From Eunapius fragilis (lineage: Eukaryota > Porifera > Demospongiae > Spongillida > Spongillidae): a stretch of DNA of 64,000 bases. Shown piece by piece: positions 1 to 11,779 of the stretch (the stretch's first letter is position 1; every line of letters starts with the position of its first letter). The notes below the pieces were generated by a model. It saw nothing but the letters and a program-made list of their open reading frames with translations, was not told where the DNA came from and ran no database searches. The position numbers and the translations under genes are program-made. The stretch covers positions 669,501-733,500 of the forward strand of contig OY811971.1 in NCBI GenBank assembly GCA_963681505.1. The letters run 5' to 3'.

Positions 1-222
1 ATTTATAATTGTTCATGTCTCAGACTGACAACCAAGTACTTATTATGTACAGCAGCTTGTTAGAGATAGACTCCCCAGTAACCATACGTCACCATACAAA
101 GAACTAGTGTAACCAGGTTCTATGTTCACATTAGTATGGATAGTTGGGAGCAATTTCAAAGTGATGTAGTTGCATGATTGAAGGATTCATTGACAAGCCA
201 TAATCTTCAAGTAAAAAAAAAA

Positions 223-330
223 AATTCTTTAACGAGAAAGTTGGCGGGATATAGTAATTGGGGGCAAAGGTGGTGTAAAAAGGAAGGTAACAAGGTTTTG
301 GAACAAAAATCTTCTATTCAGCACATGTAA
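223..330 (+). repeat. MITE fragment, GGTGGTGTAAAAAG family
   Basis: It contains the ordered words ACGAGAAAGTTGG, GGCAAAGGTGGTGTAAAAAGG and ACAAGGTTTT. The same words occur in the same order at 3575-3670 and at 9201-9464, where the element is a complete hairpin. Only the left half is recognisable here. It is a non-autonomous DNA transposon relic of uncertain superfamily. Confidence 0.6.
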
Positions 331-2914
331 ATTTAACATAACCAAAAGAAAACACCATTGCTCAGAGTGGATCAAAAAGGGTATAATTAGAACGTACCGG
401 AATAATGGCCGGCGTCATTAAATTCATTATCCTACCTGTAGTCACTGTTTGGAGCCATTTGCACAACCAGAATGAAATGCAGCAACATGAAGGGTCTAGC
501 CATATACACAGACCCTTTCTATACAGATACTTACCAAAATGCTTTTGTTTTTTACGCGGTTGCATCGGCGGAAATTTTTAAATTCATATCTTCGCGGGCC
601 GCTTATTAATACTTGCACGCTTGAGCTGCCTATGGCCTATTGATACACGGACAAATGAACTATCCTGGGCCCCCCGATAATGGTTGTTTGCGGTTGGAAA
701 CAAGGTTTATATAATACTACGGTCCTGTCTAAATAATTGTGAAGAAACGCATCATTACAGACACCTTATGTTTCAAACCGAATAACTCCACAGAACAGCT
801 ATAAAAGTATATACTTGTAAGTACAATGCAACACAGCACTTCAACCTCTTTTATTTAAGAATACGCAATTGCGCAACAAGCGTATGTGCAATTAGTGTTA
901 ACATCACCACGTGGCACTTGTTTAGGAAGGGCGGGTACAAGATTCGATATTGCAGTCCTCCTGCACAACGGCTGGAGGCAAGAGTAGTCTTTTCGTACGC
1001 CCAAGGCATGCCAAAAATAGAATTGATGAACCGCTTTTGTCGCCGAATTTTTGTCTTCATGAAAAACCCAAGTGTATCTTATAAACAATCGATGCGTGTT
1101 GTGGTCTTTGCGTGAACATGTGTACATGAAAATAGGTTACAAGAATGGAATACAACACCAAAGTTGAAACAACTGCTGCTGAACGTGATAAAAAGAAAGA
1201 AGGAAAGCATTTGCAGCTGATCTGCAAATAGCTTTTTCCATCAACACCCTCACCGATAATGCTCAAGTGCACCCGGAACATTTCTGCCATTGCTACCATC
1301 ATTAAACGCAGATGGAGTTATCAGTGCAGAAGGAGTGCACTATAGGTGGTGTTCACAGACACCATTTATGGGACGTACAAGGGTGTAGCATACATATTAT
1401 ATGCTTTATGCAACATCATCAATATCCAAAATCATATCACAGGTGTGTGAGCAGTGCAAGAGGTCATATTGTCAGGAAGCATACACTTGGCAGTGGTCAT
1501 CAATCAGGCCTCACAAAAAATGTTTATTACACACCTAATTGACCCTCCACCAATCTTTGCATGTGAGGAGTACCCACCATTGGCAAGCCAAAACAGGGTC
1601 ACGTACTGTCTTGTACAAGTTGAGGAGTGTGATGTGTTCAATCAGTCTGACACAGCACCAGATCTACCATGTCATAAGCTGGCCTGTACCAGGTGGGTAG
1701 CAGCATCATCCTCAGTGTGTTCTTGCTGCTCAGAGGACAGCTCTTTGATAACCACCAAAATAATACCTGCACCAAATGCTATAGGAATCATGCTGAAGGA
1801 TGTGCTGGTACAAGAGGAGTGCCACAGAGATGTGAAGGTTGGTTTCTATAAAGGGCACGAGTGCATATCATCTCTTACTGGTGGAGAGCAAAGAGAAGCC
1901 AGCGCTGCTGAAGAGGGACCCTGAGCAAGGCTTAATACAACTGCCACAGGAGGAACAGTTAAGTTAGTGTATTCATTGTCACATAACAGGAGCGTAGCCC
2001 CCCCACCCCCACCCCCCTCCCAGTTCCTACACTTATGAATAGCCGCATACCTTGTAGCCAGTGACATTCATGCATGTAGCAAAAGTGGCATCCGACCTCA
2101 GCTGCTTGTTCTAGGACAGTGAAGACAAGGGAGATTCAGACAGCAAGGAGCCATGTCAGTGGTTGGGAACCATCTGCCCTGATGGAGAAGGAGGTGCTCA
2201 CACCGAGTATAATGAAAGTTTCTATTGCAGAAGACAAGCACCATGAACACTACAATTGACTCAGCTCAGGTATGGTCTATAAAAGCCAGCCTGGCTATTC
2301 GCTGGAACAGAATCAGATAAAGCATTACATGAAACTATCAAAAATATTACTTGTCCAGGTGGCTCAAAACATCATGGGAGGAGCGGATGTACCACATCTG
2401 CAGACTAATTGTGAGCAACAATCTGAAAGGAGAGATGGCTGTTTTCATTTCCTCACACTTCTGGTGGTGCAGAGCTTAGGGGAGGTCCACCGGTTTATAT
2501 TCCTGATCTGGTTCAAAGGTTTCTGACCTCTTAGACGAGAATGATTGGTTAAGAGGTCAAGGCATAGATCTTATACAATAATTTTAACCCAACGCAGGAC
2601 AGGACGGTTTACCTGGCACAATGTGGTATTTTCTGTTAGTTAATAACTGGAGGGGACCAAGTGAACTTATAATGGTGAGTGTTGCAAGCATCTAACTCTG
2701 TCCACAACACATTCGATGGTTTTGGAAATGGGCTGAGTCCATTCATGTCATAAATTCATAGCCCCACAAGCTGTAGCTGCCGTATCATATCACATATGAT
2801 TATTTAGCCCTCACTCAAAAACCTTTGTGCCTTGTACTATAATTAATAGAAGAGTCCATGTCATGCTCGCAGTCGACATGCAGCTAACTGCAGCTCTAAA
2901 CCGTACAGAGAAAA

Positions 2915-2925
2915 CAAAAGCATGA
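2915..2925. repeat. Target-site duplication, left copy
   Basis: CAAAAGCATGA, identical to 5135-5145, adjoins the left tip of the MULE-like element. Confidence 0.75.
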
Positions 2926-3574
2926 TACATCAGGAACTACGATAGTAGTTCCTACATAGGAATTGACGCGGGTCGTGAAATCATAAAAAAAAAAAAACGC
3001 GACCAGCCTATAACTCGCGTACCAAGAAACGGATAGTTTAGCTCTTTGTTCCTATCGAACCAGAATGCAAAGACGGTCATTTAAATGCTTTGTTCCAGTC
3101 TTCAACTGTTTGCTTCAAGAGAACAAAAAAGCTCGTATTTTTCCTCGTTCCCAGGCCGATTCTTCTCCGTTGTCGTCGTCGTCATCGTCTAATTCTCGCG
3201 CGAGTACAACTCGGGATAGGAATGGTTTTAAAGAGCGCAAGTTATACCAATCGCTTTAGAATCTCCTGGAAGGACATCTTCAGGTATCAGATATATGAAT
3301 AAAGCATAAAACTGATATACGTAATCATTACGTAATAACCATTCCCATGGCGATATTTAGAACTGTGCAAACAAAAGAGGAGAGCAAAACAACGAGAGGA
3401 ATACCTCCAAAGTCGAGACGACGAGTTAGAATTCTCCCGCATTCCATACAGTGATCCCAAACAAAAGCGGGCGTCTGTCGTGACGGTAATTGAAGCGGGG
3501 TGGGGGTGGGGGGGGGAAGGCACTTGCTAGTATTAATAATCGAGATAATAATACAAAATAGACGAAACACGTAA

Positions 3575-3670
3575 ATCTCTGACGAGAAAGTTGGTGGGAT
3601 ATAGGAATTGGAGGCAAAGGTGGTGTAAAAAGGAGAAGAACAAGGTTTTGAGAAAAGGGTAATGAGACAA
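3575..3670 (+). repeat. MITE fragment, GGTGGTGTAAAAAG family
   Basis: The same ordered words as at 223-330 (ACGAGAAAGTTGGTGGGATATAG, shown here as two overlapping pieces ACGAGAAAGTTGG and GTGGGATATAG, then GGTGGTGTAAAAAGG and ACAAGGTTTTG). It sits inside the MULE-like element, so it either inserted there or was captured. Confidence 0.6.
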
Positions 3671-3942
3671 AAATCCTATGTGAACAGATATTACTGGTTC
3701 AATGCGTTCACATGGGGTATAGAATAGATACAATTTTGCACAGCTTCATCCGTTTTAAATCGTCCTTATCTATAAACTGCATGCATTGTTTTGAACCCGT
3801 GCATGGTCAGTTGTACTGAGAATCATGCAGAGCAAGTTGGTTGCGAAAGCTTGACACCAAAATATATAGAGCTGTTTTTGTGGAGTCACTGAGAACTGGT
3901 TGTGCATGGAATTGCGTGCATGAGGTCAGAGATGGTTCTAAG

Positions 3943-4345
3943 TGGTGAGGCAAGGGCTTGTTGTGGGCCAGCGCTGGTTGTGGGGCCAGGGCTGGTTGTG
4001 GGGCCAGAGCTGATTGTGGGACCTGAGCAGGTTGTGGCATCAGGGCAGTGGCTCCTTGTGGAGCAAAGGTTGTTTGTGGAGCAAGGGCTGTAGGATCAGA
4101 GCTGGTTGTGGGGCCAGAGCTGCATGGTTGTGGAGTAAGGGCTGATTGTGGAGCAAGGGCTGGTTGAGGGGGTGGGGCATGGACTGGTTGTAGGGCCAGA
4201 GCTTGTTGCGGAGCAAGGGTTACATGGTTGTTGGACACGGGCTGGTTATCAAGCCAGGCCTAGTTGTGGAACAAGGGCTGGTGGTGGGGGCAGAGCTGGT
4301 TTGTGGGGCCAGAGCTGGTTGTGCCGAGACTTGTAGAGCCATAGC
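3943..4345. repeat. Minisatellite, about 18-bp unit
   Basis: Degenerate tandem copies of GGGGCCAGAGCTGGTTGTG with unit-length changes (GGAGCAAGGGCTG variants). It forms open frames on both strands (Ala/Pro/Gln-rich on -, Gly/Val-rich on +) that are by-products of the repeat. Confidence 0.8.
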
Positions 4346-4627
4346 GTGTTGTGGAACCAGCAGCACCAGCTTAGTTTAAAAATAAACAGTGTCAAGTCTA
4401 TCTCCACAACCATGCAGTGTTCACAACATTATCCTATGTTTGCATTGAGAACCATGCAGATGCATACACGAGTTGCTTGTGATGTGTAGTGTCACATGCA
4501 ATGCATGGACATTGGAGCGTTTTGACAAAAAAAACTTCGCTAGCCAAAAGTGGTGAACAATTCCACCTGCTGCACAATTCTAATGTTGCGCTGGGAACAC
4601 TTTAAAATATTACGTAATGATTAGGTA

Positions 4628-4821
4628 CAGGGTAATCCAAAAGTCGCACAAAATCTTTCAATTGGTAGAACTGGTATAACCTCAGAACTGAGCATTGAAA
4701 ATTATGCTATTTAAACCAAAAAACATGCCAATGATTAACATGAAGTTGTTATTAAAGTTACTGCTCAGTTAATTTAATGTTCAGTTCTGGAGTTGTACCA
4801 TTTTTGCGTTGGATCACCCTG
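4628..4821. mobile_element. Mariner-type MITE
   Basis: A 194-bp element with terminal inverted repeats CAGGGTAATCCAA on the left and TTGGATCACCCTG on the right, flanked by TA on both sides (4626-4627 and 4822-4823). CAGGGT-type tips with a TA target are typical of Tc1/mariner. It has no coding capacity and is nested in the MULE-like element just inside its right arm. Confidence 0.7.
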
Positions 4822-5134
4822 TAAATCGGATACCAGAAGTTGTTCTTCCTCGTAGAACTGCATTCTTCAAAACCATTCCTATCACGAGTTATACTTTCCC
4901 GAGAAGAAGAAAACAGAGTAGAATTGATCTGGGAATGAGAACAAACACGAGCTTTTGTTTTGTCTTAAACCAAACAGTTTGGAAAAAAATAACCATCTTT
5001 GCCCTCTGGTTTTATAGCAACGCAGATCTAAACTATCCGTTTCGTGGTATGCGAGTTGTATGCTTTTAAATGATTTCAAGACTCGGGTCAGTTCCTACAT
5101 GTATATGGGAACTATTAACGTAGTTCCTGATACT

Positions 5135-5145
5135 CAAAAGCATGA
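5135..5145. repeat. Target-site duplication, right copy
   Basis: CAAAAGCATGA, identical to 2915-2925, adjoins the right tip of the MULE-like element. Confidence 0.75.
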
Positions 5146-5233
5146 ACTTACAACAAATTAAACATTATAATTCAAATAAAAAAAACATGCAGATTAGACT
5201 CTCAACATTCCACTCCAATTTTTACCAATCCAG

Positions 5234-8033
5234 AGCTGTCCCCCGCCACCAGATATATCTGAAGAAAGCTGGCGGCCCATTTGGAACAATGTTTGTGAAG
5301 ATCTGAGAATGATATCAAAAGACAAATGTGACTATGCAATGCTACAGGAGGTTTCTACTCAGACACAGGAAAAGAAAGTTGAGATAATGTATGAAGAATA
5401 TGAAGCCGCCATCCAAAATGGTGTGGAAATCATGTCTTGTGGGCGGATTTGTGCTATTGGTCAGGGTGCTCAGCGGCTTCTACAATGTCAGATGAAGTCA
5501 ACCACAGTAGTTATGGATGCTCAAAGTGTTGATACATTGCATAATGATAGTATTAGACCCATGTCTGAAGAGGATGCACAAAAAGGATTAGCTGCGCTTG
5601 CAAATAAAGTTATTAAAAAAGGACCTAACGCTTTTCTTAACAAAATGGCCACGATATCAGATGTTTCTGCAGCATTTCAAGATGACAATTTAGATATCGA
5701 AGTTAGCACTGTAACTGCAAGTGTACTGGACAATAAGATTAGTACTGGATTGAGAAGAATAGTGGCTAGCTTAAAGTACAGCAGTAGTTCAGAACCACCA
5801 ATCACCCCAGCTTTGATTCACACAACATATCATTCCTGGAAACAACAAAAGCATATTCTTCCAATTCTTATTACATCACGTTCATTATTTCTAGTTGTAA
5901 TAGATGATGTGGGAAACATTCGTAATGGGAGCCAACAGGATGAAATTGTTTTAGAGGATTTATATCGCTGTATTGCTTGCATAATGTGTGCTCTGTTATA
6001 CAAAGCAAATGAACTGTACAAAAAGTTGCAAATGAAAGGGCTGACTGATAAGTCTGCTAATCGTTACCTCTGTCCATATCCCAAACTAATTGTGGTAGTA
6101 CCGCACACCTCTGATAAACAGCATACAGAAATACAGTCTAAATTAGAAAATGTAAAAAAATGGATTAGCGATTACTACCCGGATTCTTTCCAGCACAATT
6201 TCAAAGCAATGGTTTTGAACGCATCGGGCCAATCTGCTGCTGATATTCAGTCTGAAACTACAAAGTTCATCAAAAGTGATCTTAATATACCTACTCCATT
6301 GTCATGGGAGCTATTTCGTCAAATGTTCTCATATGTTACAAAGAATGTTCCAATTATTCAACTAGAGAAGGCAGCAGCTATAGCCTCACTATGCAACATA
6401 GGTACTAAGGAATTTCCCAGTGTACTAAACTTTTATCACGAGCATGGAGCATTTCTCTATTATGCTGATGTTGAGTATTTACATAATATCATTATTATTG
6501 ATCCAAAATGGTTGCAGGAAGAGCTAAACAAGATATTTCCCTCTGTTGATCAGTCATCATTACCCATGTGGGAGTGGCTTACCAAACATGGAATATTGGT
6601 TGCCCCACTATGTGAGGCACTATGGCATTCTGAGGATGTCGAGAATCTTCCAACTGGTATGGTAAAATTATTGGAAAAGTATCACCTGGCTGCTCCCATT
6701 GATATTGACCAGGAAACCTCAGACTATCCTGGTCCAAAGTATTTTGTACCGTTTGTACTGAAACCTAAAGAGTTTGGTCCAAAGCCTCGAAAAATGGCAG
6801 ATGGACTTCATACTGCTCCGCTTCACTTTATCTTTCCCAAGATTAAACATCTTCCTCCTGGTGTGTTTACTAACTTGATTGTTGCCTTAGCTAGTAAGAA
6901 TATTGGAAGCTTTAAAATCGATTTCAACAGTGAAATGTGTTGTAATCAAATTGCTTACTGGTTTGGAAATGGCATGCGTGATAAGGTTGTATTATCAGCA
7001 AATTTAACATCAATAAGGGTTTATGTCGAGCGATCAAAATACTGCGGCAATGAATATCGAGCATTGAACTTCTGGTCCATATGTCGAGATATTTTTTCAA
7101 TGTTAATGATTAAAATAGAAGCTGTGCTAAATGAATCGTTCAAATACATTGAAACTAAGCCAGCATTTTTTTGTACCTGCAAGTCTTCACAAGCAGGAGT
7201 ACCTCATTATGTTCATATCAATACTCACACACTAAGCACCTGTAATACCCTGAGATGCGAGAAAGACAGTGAATACACACTTAATTGTGAAGAGCAACTG
7301 TGGTTGAAAATGGCAGCTTCAAACAAAGAAGGAATGCTGTTGGATAGTGAAATCGATGGACTGGCAGGATCACTCCAACCAGAAAATCAAGTGAAATTAA
7401 CTCAAGCACTGGAGATCATGTCTATTGGCTCTGGTACTGATTTTGCTCATCTGATCAGTCAGTGGGCTTACGATACTGGAACAGAGGCTTGTCGTGCACA
7501 CTTGGCATACCATCTCAACAGACTTGACCTGCCCGAAGCAGCATACAGAATTAATACAGGAGGGCATAAAAAAGAATCAGAAAGACTGTATCAGTGCAGC
7601 TGTAAGTAGCACATATGCACATACTTTGAAATCACAAGGGTGTTATTTTCATCATAATTTATTCACTCATTATGATAAACAAAGTATTGATGCACATATA
7701 ATTTAATTTAACGTTGAATGAACATATGTTTTTTCAATTGCAGATCAGCGTATATTTCAGAAGTTTTTTGTTTCACTAATGAATGTAAATCCTGATGATG
7801 TCACTGCAAAGATGTATTCTGAACACCTCTTATCTTCTGCTGAAAGAGAAGAAATCAATAGCACAGCACTGATAATGCAAAAAAGAAAATTGGCATTACT
7901 TGCTGCTTTGGAAAGAGCAATTAACTGTGATCAAAATAATTTTATCATTTTTCTGAACATTCTAGCTGAAGTTAATAAATATCAGGCTCTTGTAGACAAT
8001 ATTCGAGTAGAACTGAAAAAAATGAGTCACTAG
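5234..8033 (+). CDS. Roco-family (degenerate Roc-COR) protein with C-terminal CARD-like domain, partial
   Basis: Two exons are visible. Exon A (5234-7601) opens in frame after an acceptor (CCAATCCAG), so the true N-terminus probably lies in unseen upstream exons; the first ATG is at 5309. The donor GTAAGT at 7602 and the acceptor ending at 7743 join in phase to exon B (7744-8033). The middle of exon A has the COR signature: the 'GAFLYYADVEYLHN' block followed by 'IIIDPKWL' near 6440-6510. Upstream of it, a Roc-like region keeps the switch-like 'LPILITSRSLFLVVID' block (about 5860-5905). The P-loop position reads IGQGAQRLL, with no GK[ST], so GTP binding is doubtful. Exon B reads as a helical death fold, best matching CARD ('AKMYSEHLLSSAEREEI', then an LALLAALERAI helix). 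Roco proteins are signalling scaffolds, and a death-fold tail suggests an apoptotic or immune adaptor role (inference). Poly-A signal at 8214-8219. Confidence 0.8.
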
Positions 8034-8213
8034 TATTCTGATTGCCATATGTATACTTTTTACAAGTTGTGTGAATAACTGGTCCACCCTGAATCATAAC
8101 AATTTTTATTATTATTTCAATAACTTATATATCTTGAGAACACACACCTAATGCTGCCCTAAGGGACTGTTGCTAATAATAATAATGTTTTAAAAGCCAT
8201 CCAGCACTACCTG

Positions 8214-8219
8214 AATAAA
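8214..8219 (+). terminator. Poly-A signal of the Roco/CARD-like gene
   Basis: A canonical AATAAA lies about 180 bp after the stop codon at 8031-8033. Confidence 0.5.
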
Positions 8220-9122
8220 GATGGAAAGATTTCTTATGAGATGTTTGTTGTGAACGTGCACGCTTGTATTAATAATGGAAGCTTTTATCGGTCATGCACA
8301 TGCATATAGACGTTTGTGAGTGCACAAGTGGTTTTGTCGAGCCTTCTTTATCTGTGCATAGATGTGATGTTGTATGGGCATTAGGAAGCATAAGTATAGG
8401 ATATGCTCAATCTAGATTATCCACTGGACCACACCTTCATCTTGATAACGAAAAATATGGAGGCTCTCTAGCTTAGATGTGTAGCCATAGTCCTCTATTG
8501 TACACATACATACGCACATATATACGTATGTGTACATCCAACCTACCCAGATCCGTTGGTAGAGACTGCTTTTCCACAGGTACTGATGACATTGAAGTGC
8601 TGGTCCCTAAATCATCACAGAAATGGTTCGTCCCTGCCTGCTTGTGAAAGTGGTCAGTCATTGTCTACCTGGGTGCAGGTCACACCTGAAGGAACACTGG
8701 GGAAAGATGAACATCCTGTGTGTATGTACATGTGTATGTGTGTGTGTGAAGCCAGTGTATCAGGCAAGTTGTGAGGAACACCTACACATTCAGCATGCAC
8801 ATACATTACATGCAAACTGATACACTCATGATGTAATATTACACATGAACCTTCACACACATATTGTACACCCACTTTCACCCATATATAACTTGTCATT
8901 TCGGAGGAGATTCCATCCCCCCCCCCTCCCCCAGCTTGGATGATAATAGAGACCAACGGCTAACTCCATCCTGTGGGGCGGGGGCGGGGCGGGGGCGGGG
9001 CAGTCGCAACACCACTGCAGCCAAGGTTCAGAAACAACTATTAACAAGCCATCAGTTACTTAAAATACACACTGCAAGGTACACAATCACCTACTTTCTG
9101 ACCAGAACTGCATGCATATTAA

Positions 9123-9153
<31 letters not shown>

Positions 9154-9200
9154 GAAAGGTGATTGGAACTCAAGAAGAAACGTACTTACATGTACAAGTA
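8220..9200. other. Intergenic, simple-sequence rich
   Basis: No gene recognised. It holds TG/CA-rich stretches, a C run near 8917-8930, GGGGCGGGGC repeats near 8977-9000 and a (CA)n microsatellite at 9124-9152. Confidence 0.6.
9124..9152. repeat. (CA)n microsatellite
   Basis: About 14 CA units in a row. Confidence 0.95.
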
Positions 9201-9464
9201 ACTAAAAACATTCTTTATGAGAAACTTGGTGGTAATCGGATTTGAAGGCAATTGGTGGTGTAAAAAGCAAGGAAACAAGGTCTTATCAGAAGGAAAATGT
9301 AATAGTCCTATTTAGCACACTAACAACACGTGCCCTAGAAATGTGCTAAATATAGGACTATTACATTTTCCCTTCTGATAAGACCTAGTTTCCTTGCTTT
9401 CTACATTACCGACTGCCTTAAAACCCTATATACCACCAACTTTCTCGTAGAAAATGTTTTTAGT
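9201..9464. mobile_element. Complete hairpin MITE, GGTGGTGTAAAAAG family
   Basis: The left half (ACTAAAAACATTCTTTATGA onward) is the reverse complement of the right half (ending in GTAGAAAATGTTTTTAGT). The arms contain AGCAAGGAAACAAGGTCTTAT and its complement, given here as overlapping words under 20 bases: AGCAAGGAAACAAGG and AAGGTCTTATCAG. The whole 264 bp can fold into one long stem with a loop near 9335. No ORF. It is related to the fragments at 223 and 3575 and to the hairpin at 56562. Confidence 0.75.
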
Positions 9465-10240
9465 CATTAGTTTCCGTGACCTTTGTTCACTGAAATTACT
9501 GTGAATATCTGCTTTGTAGGAAGCCCTTGCTGATTCTAAAACAACGTCTAGAACTTGAAGGTATTTCGCACGTCGTTTCGCTCGTTTCTTTTCCTGACGT
9601 GAAGGCATTTTGAGAAAAACAACTTCACTAACACTGGTTACACTAAACAACGATTGAACAACCAAAGCGTTTACTCCAGTTGTTTGCTATTTATACAAAC
9701 ATTTCTTACAAGATATCTAATTATGCGGCTTACATAGACCTTAAAATACCTCATTGTGGTCAGATTGTAGACCAATAAAGGGTGGCACATCGTACGTCCC
9801 ATAGACACGTAAATACGTAAAACAAAGGCAAAAATCGACGCCATTTTACGGGTGCAAAAAAACCACGTCACATGCAGATTTTTATTATAGTTATGGCGAA
9901 ACCGTTGTCACAAGGTAACATCATCTAGATCTGTAAAAGAACGTACATATTACATAACTGTAAAAGAACGTACATATTTACGTAGCGTTTACGAGGAGAG
10001 TGAATGTTTGCCAACCTTAGCACATGCAGATACGTATGCAGACATGCGCGTATGGAGACTGATATGCTGATTCGTATCAAGATGTGCAGATGTCAAGATC
10101 GGTATGCAGGTGGGTATGAAGGAGATACCCATAATCGTGCGCAGTTATAGGTTTTCATGCATAGGCGTGAACCGCGTGAGCATCACGTGAGGCGCCATTT
10201 TGTAGGGCAAATCTACATTACTTTGAATGAAATCGCAAGA
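9465..10240. other. Intergenic
   Basis: No recognised gene. A 79-codon minus frame (9426-9665) overlaps the MITE end and has a basic start but no known domain. The direct repeat TAAAAGAACGTACATAT occurs near 9933 and 9961. The stretch 10015-10130 is full of GTATGCAG/ATATGC words. Confidence 0.4.
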
Positions 10241-11120
10241 ATGCCTTCAAGTTGCTGTGCGTTTGGGTGCCAATCTAGGTACAAAAATCTATGGGAATGA
10301 CGGATGTAAAGCAGAGAAATTTATATTATAGATCGCTGCCGTTGGTCAAAAAGCGTAGGTACCAAATGCTTCTTCTAGACTTTGCTGTTTGCATTTCGTA
10401 TCAGGTAAGGCAATACCACTAATATCATTTTTGATACTTCAATGTCAAACTTCGCAGGCGCGCGGTCCAGACAGTTACATCATCCTGATTATGGACCAAG
10501 CAAGTTTTCACATGCATTAAAATCATCTCACAAGGTGGACAAACAATTCAAACGCTTTGAAAGGCATCTCAAAAGAAATGCCACTCAGCATCCTGTTCTA
10601 AGATCGTTTGTTCTGTTGTTTGATGATTGTACACAAACCGAGGCTATGACTGATCATGCTACTCAAACATGCAGGTCTCCCTATTCTTATTGATACAGAA
10701 ACTCAAACGGGAGAATACTCGGTTGTGGATGTAGTATCACCAAGGAAACTATGTGATGCAAGATAAACAAGTTATTTGGGTTACTAGGACAACTCAAACC
10801 GAGACTGCCTATATGTTGTAAGGGATGACCAAATCAAATACTATACTGAACTACCGTCTAGCGCTGTGTTTATGAAACTTTTTACGATGCTCAATGCTGT
10901 ATTTCTAGCCGAAAATGATGGATTCTGTTCTTCACTGGCACCTAACAAGCAGTTTTTAAATGGTCTTAATGAAGCTTCGGCATGCATTCAAACATCAGGA
11001 CTTAGCATATTACTTTCAAGATGCTGTTACACAAGTGAATCAATTATCCATTATTGCATAGATATAATGTCAAGAGAATTGCTGTGTTTAATTCACTGCA
11101 CTAGAAAAATTTTTTGTTGA
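10241..11120 (+). pseudogene. THAP-domain ISL2EU-type transposase remnant (N-terminal part)
   Basis: The ATG at 10241 starts MPSSCCAFGCQSRY, which is the start of a THAP zinc finger (C2CH, DNA binding). The rest of the finger is missing or interrupted. At about 10464 an open stretch gives 'HHPDYGPSKF', the motif that follows THAP domains in these transposases. At about 10830-10990 the frame reads DDQIKYY, then SSAVFMKLFTML, the block that precedes the DDE_Tnp_4 catalytic core in ISL2EU/Harbinger-type transposases. No catalytic core follows, and stops and frame changes interrupt it. Related core sequence survives in a separate copy at 18476-18930. Possible element tips are CACGTGAGGCG near 10185 and CCTCACGTG near 11613, but I could not confirm a target duplication. 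Confidence 0.6.
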
Positions 11121-11779
11121 AATAACAAATGCTAGGTAGAAATAACAAGAACATTGTAGACCATTTTGACTTTCAAAAAACATAAAAAACTATCATTTTT
11201 TTAAACTACAGTTGCTAGTTGCATCTATTGTATAATGTCATTGTTACATTAAATTTGCTTGTTTCAACTAGACTTTAGTGACATTGACATAATTTTTGTA
11301 CTGTTAAAATGACTAGTTTTCAAATAGATTGGAACTGCTAAAAACTTATATAGTTTTAACAATGGTTTGTAGAACCAATGCATTTTGATTATGATCGTTT
11401 TAAGGGGTAGTTATGTCAAAACAACTACTAGTGCAATTCCCTGTTACAGTTATGTATGTAATAGGCCGCCTGTGAAAAAGTCGAAGATGGCTTATGTGCA
11501 ACGTCAGAGTAGGAGACAAACTGTAGCACAAAGTACATGCACGCTAAGGAATCTTTTGCACTCATTGTAAAGTTTATTAGTAAAATAACAAATTATTTTT
11601 TAAATAAAGCCCACCTCACGTGGTAGTGGGTCCTGTAATAGTAGATTGGCATCGTCCCTTTCCTTTGTGTTCTGTCTATCTGAAGCAGTTTTGTAGTGTG
11701 ATCACTTGTAACGGATGCTAGCAGCGCCATAACGAAAAAACAGTTCGAGAAAAAAACTGTGGACTGAGGAGTTATCTGC

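Larger units (their letters stand above)
1..2925. other. Gene-poor 5' flank
   Basis: I recognise no gene here. The longest open frame (1454-1924, +, 156 codons) has no domain I know, no splice context and no repeat of its pattern elsewhere, so I do not call it. Pieces of a MITE family (see 223-330), a C-rich run near 1980-2000 and a poly-A run near 215 are visible. No RNA gene was seen. Confidence 0.5.
2926..5134. mobile_element. MULE-like long-TIR (foldback) DNA transposon, non-autonomous
   Basis: Two inverted arms of about 300 bp (2926-3246 and 4851-5134) share many words when one is reverse-complemented, for example TCAGGAACTACG at the tips, then GAAACGGATAGTTTAG and GATAGGAATGGTTTT. Immediately outside the tips the 11-mer CAAAAGCATGA is repeated exactly at 2915-2925 and 5135-5145. 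Long TIRs with a 9-11 bp duplication are the Mutator-like (MULE/foldback) pattern. The core has no transposase. It holds a MITE fragment (3575-3670), a minisatellite (about 3943-4345) and a mariner-type MITE (4628-4821). It lies directly upstream of the Roco exon. Confidence 0.75.

Noticed and set aside
1454-1924. 156-codon plus frame with several Cys
   Set aside because: No recognisable domain, no splice or promoter context, and composition like the neighbouring non-coding DNA.
3807-4238. 143-codon minus frame, Ala/Pro/Gln repeats
   Set aside because: It coincides with the 18-bp minisatellite inside the MULE-like element.
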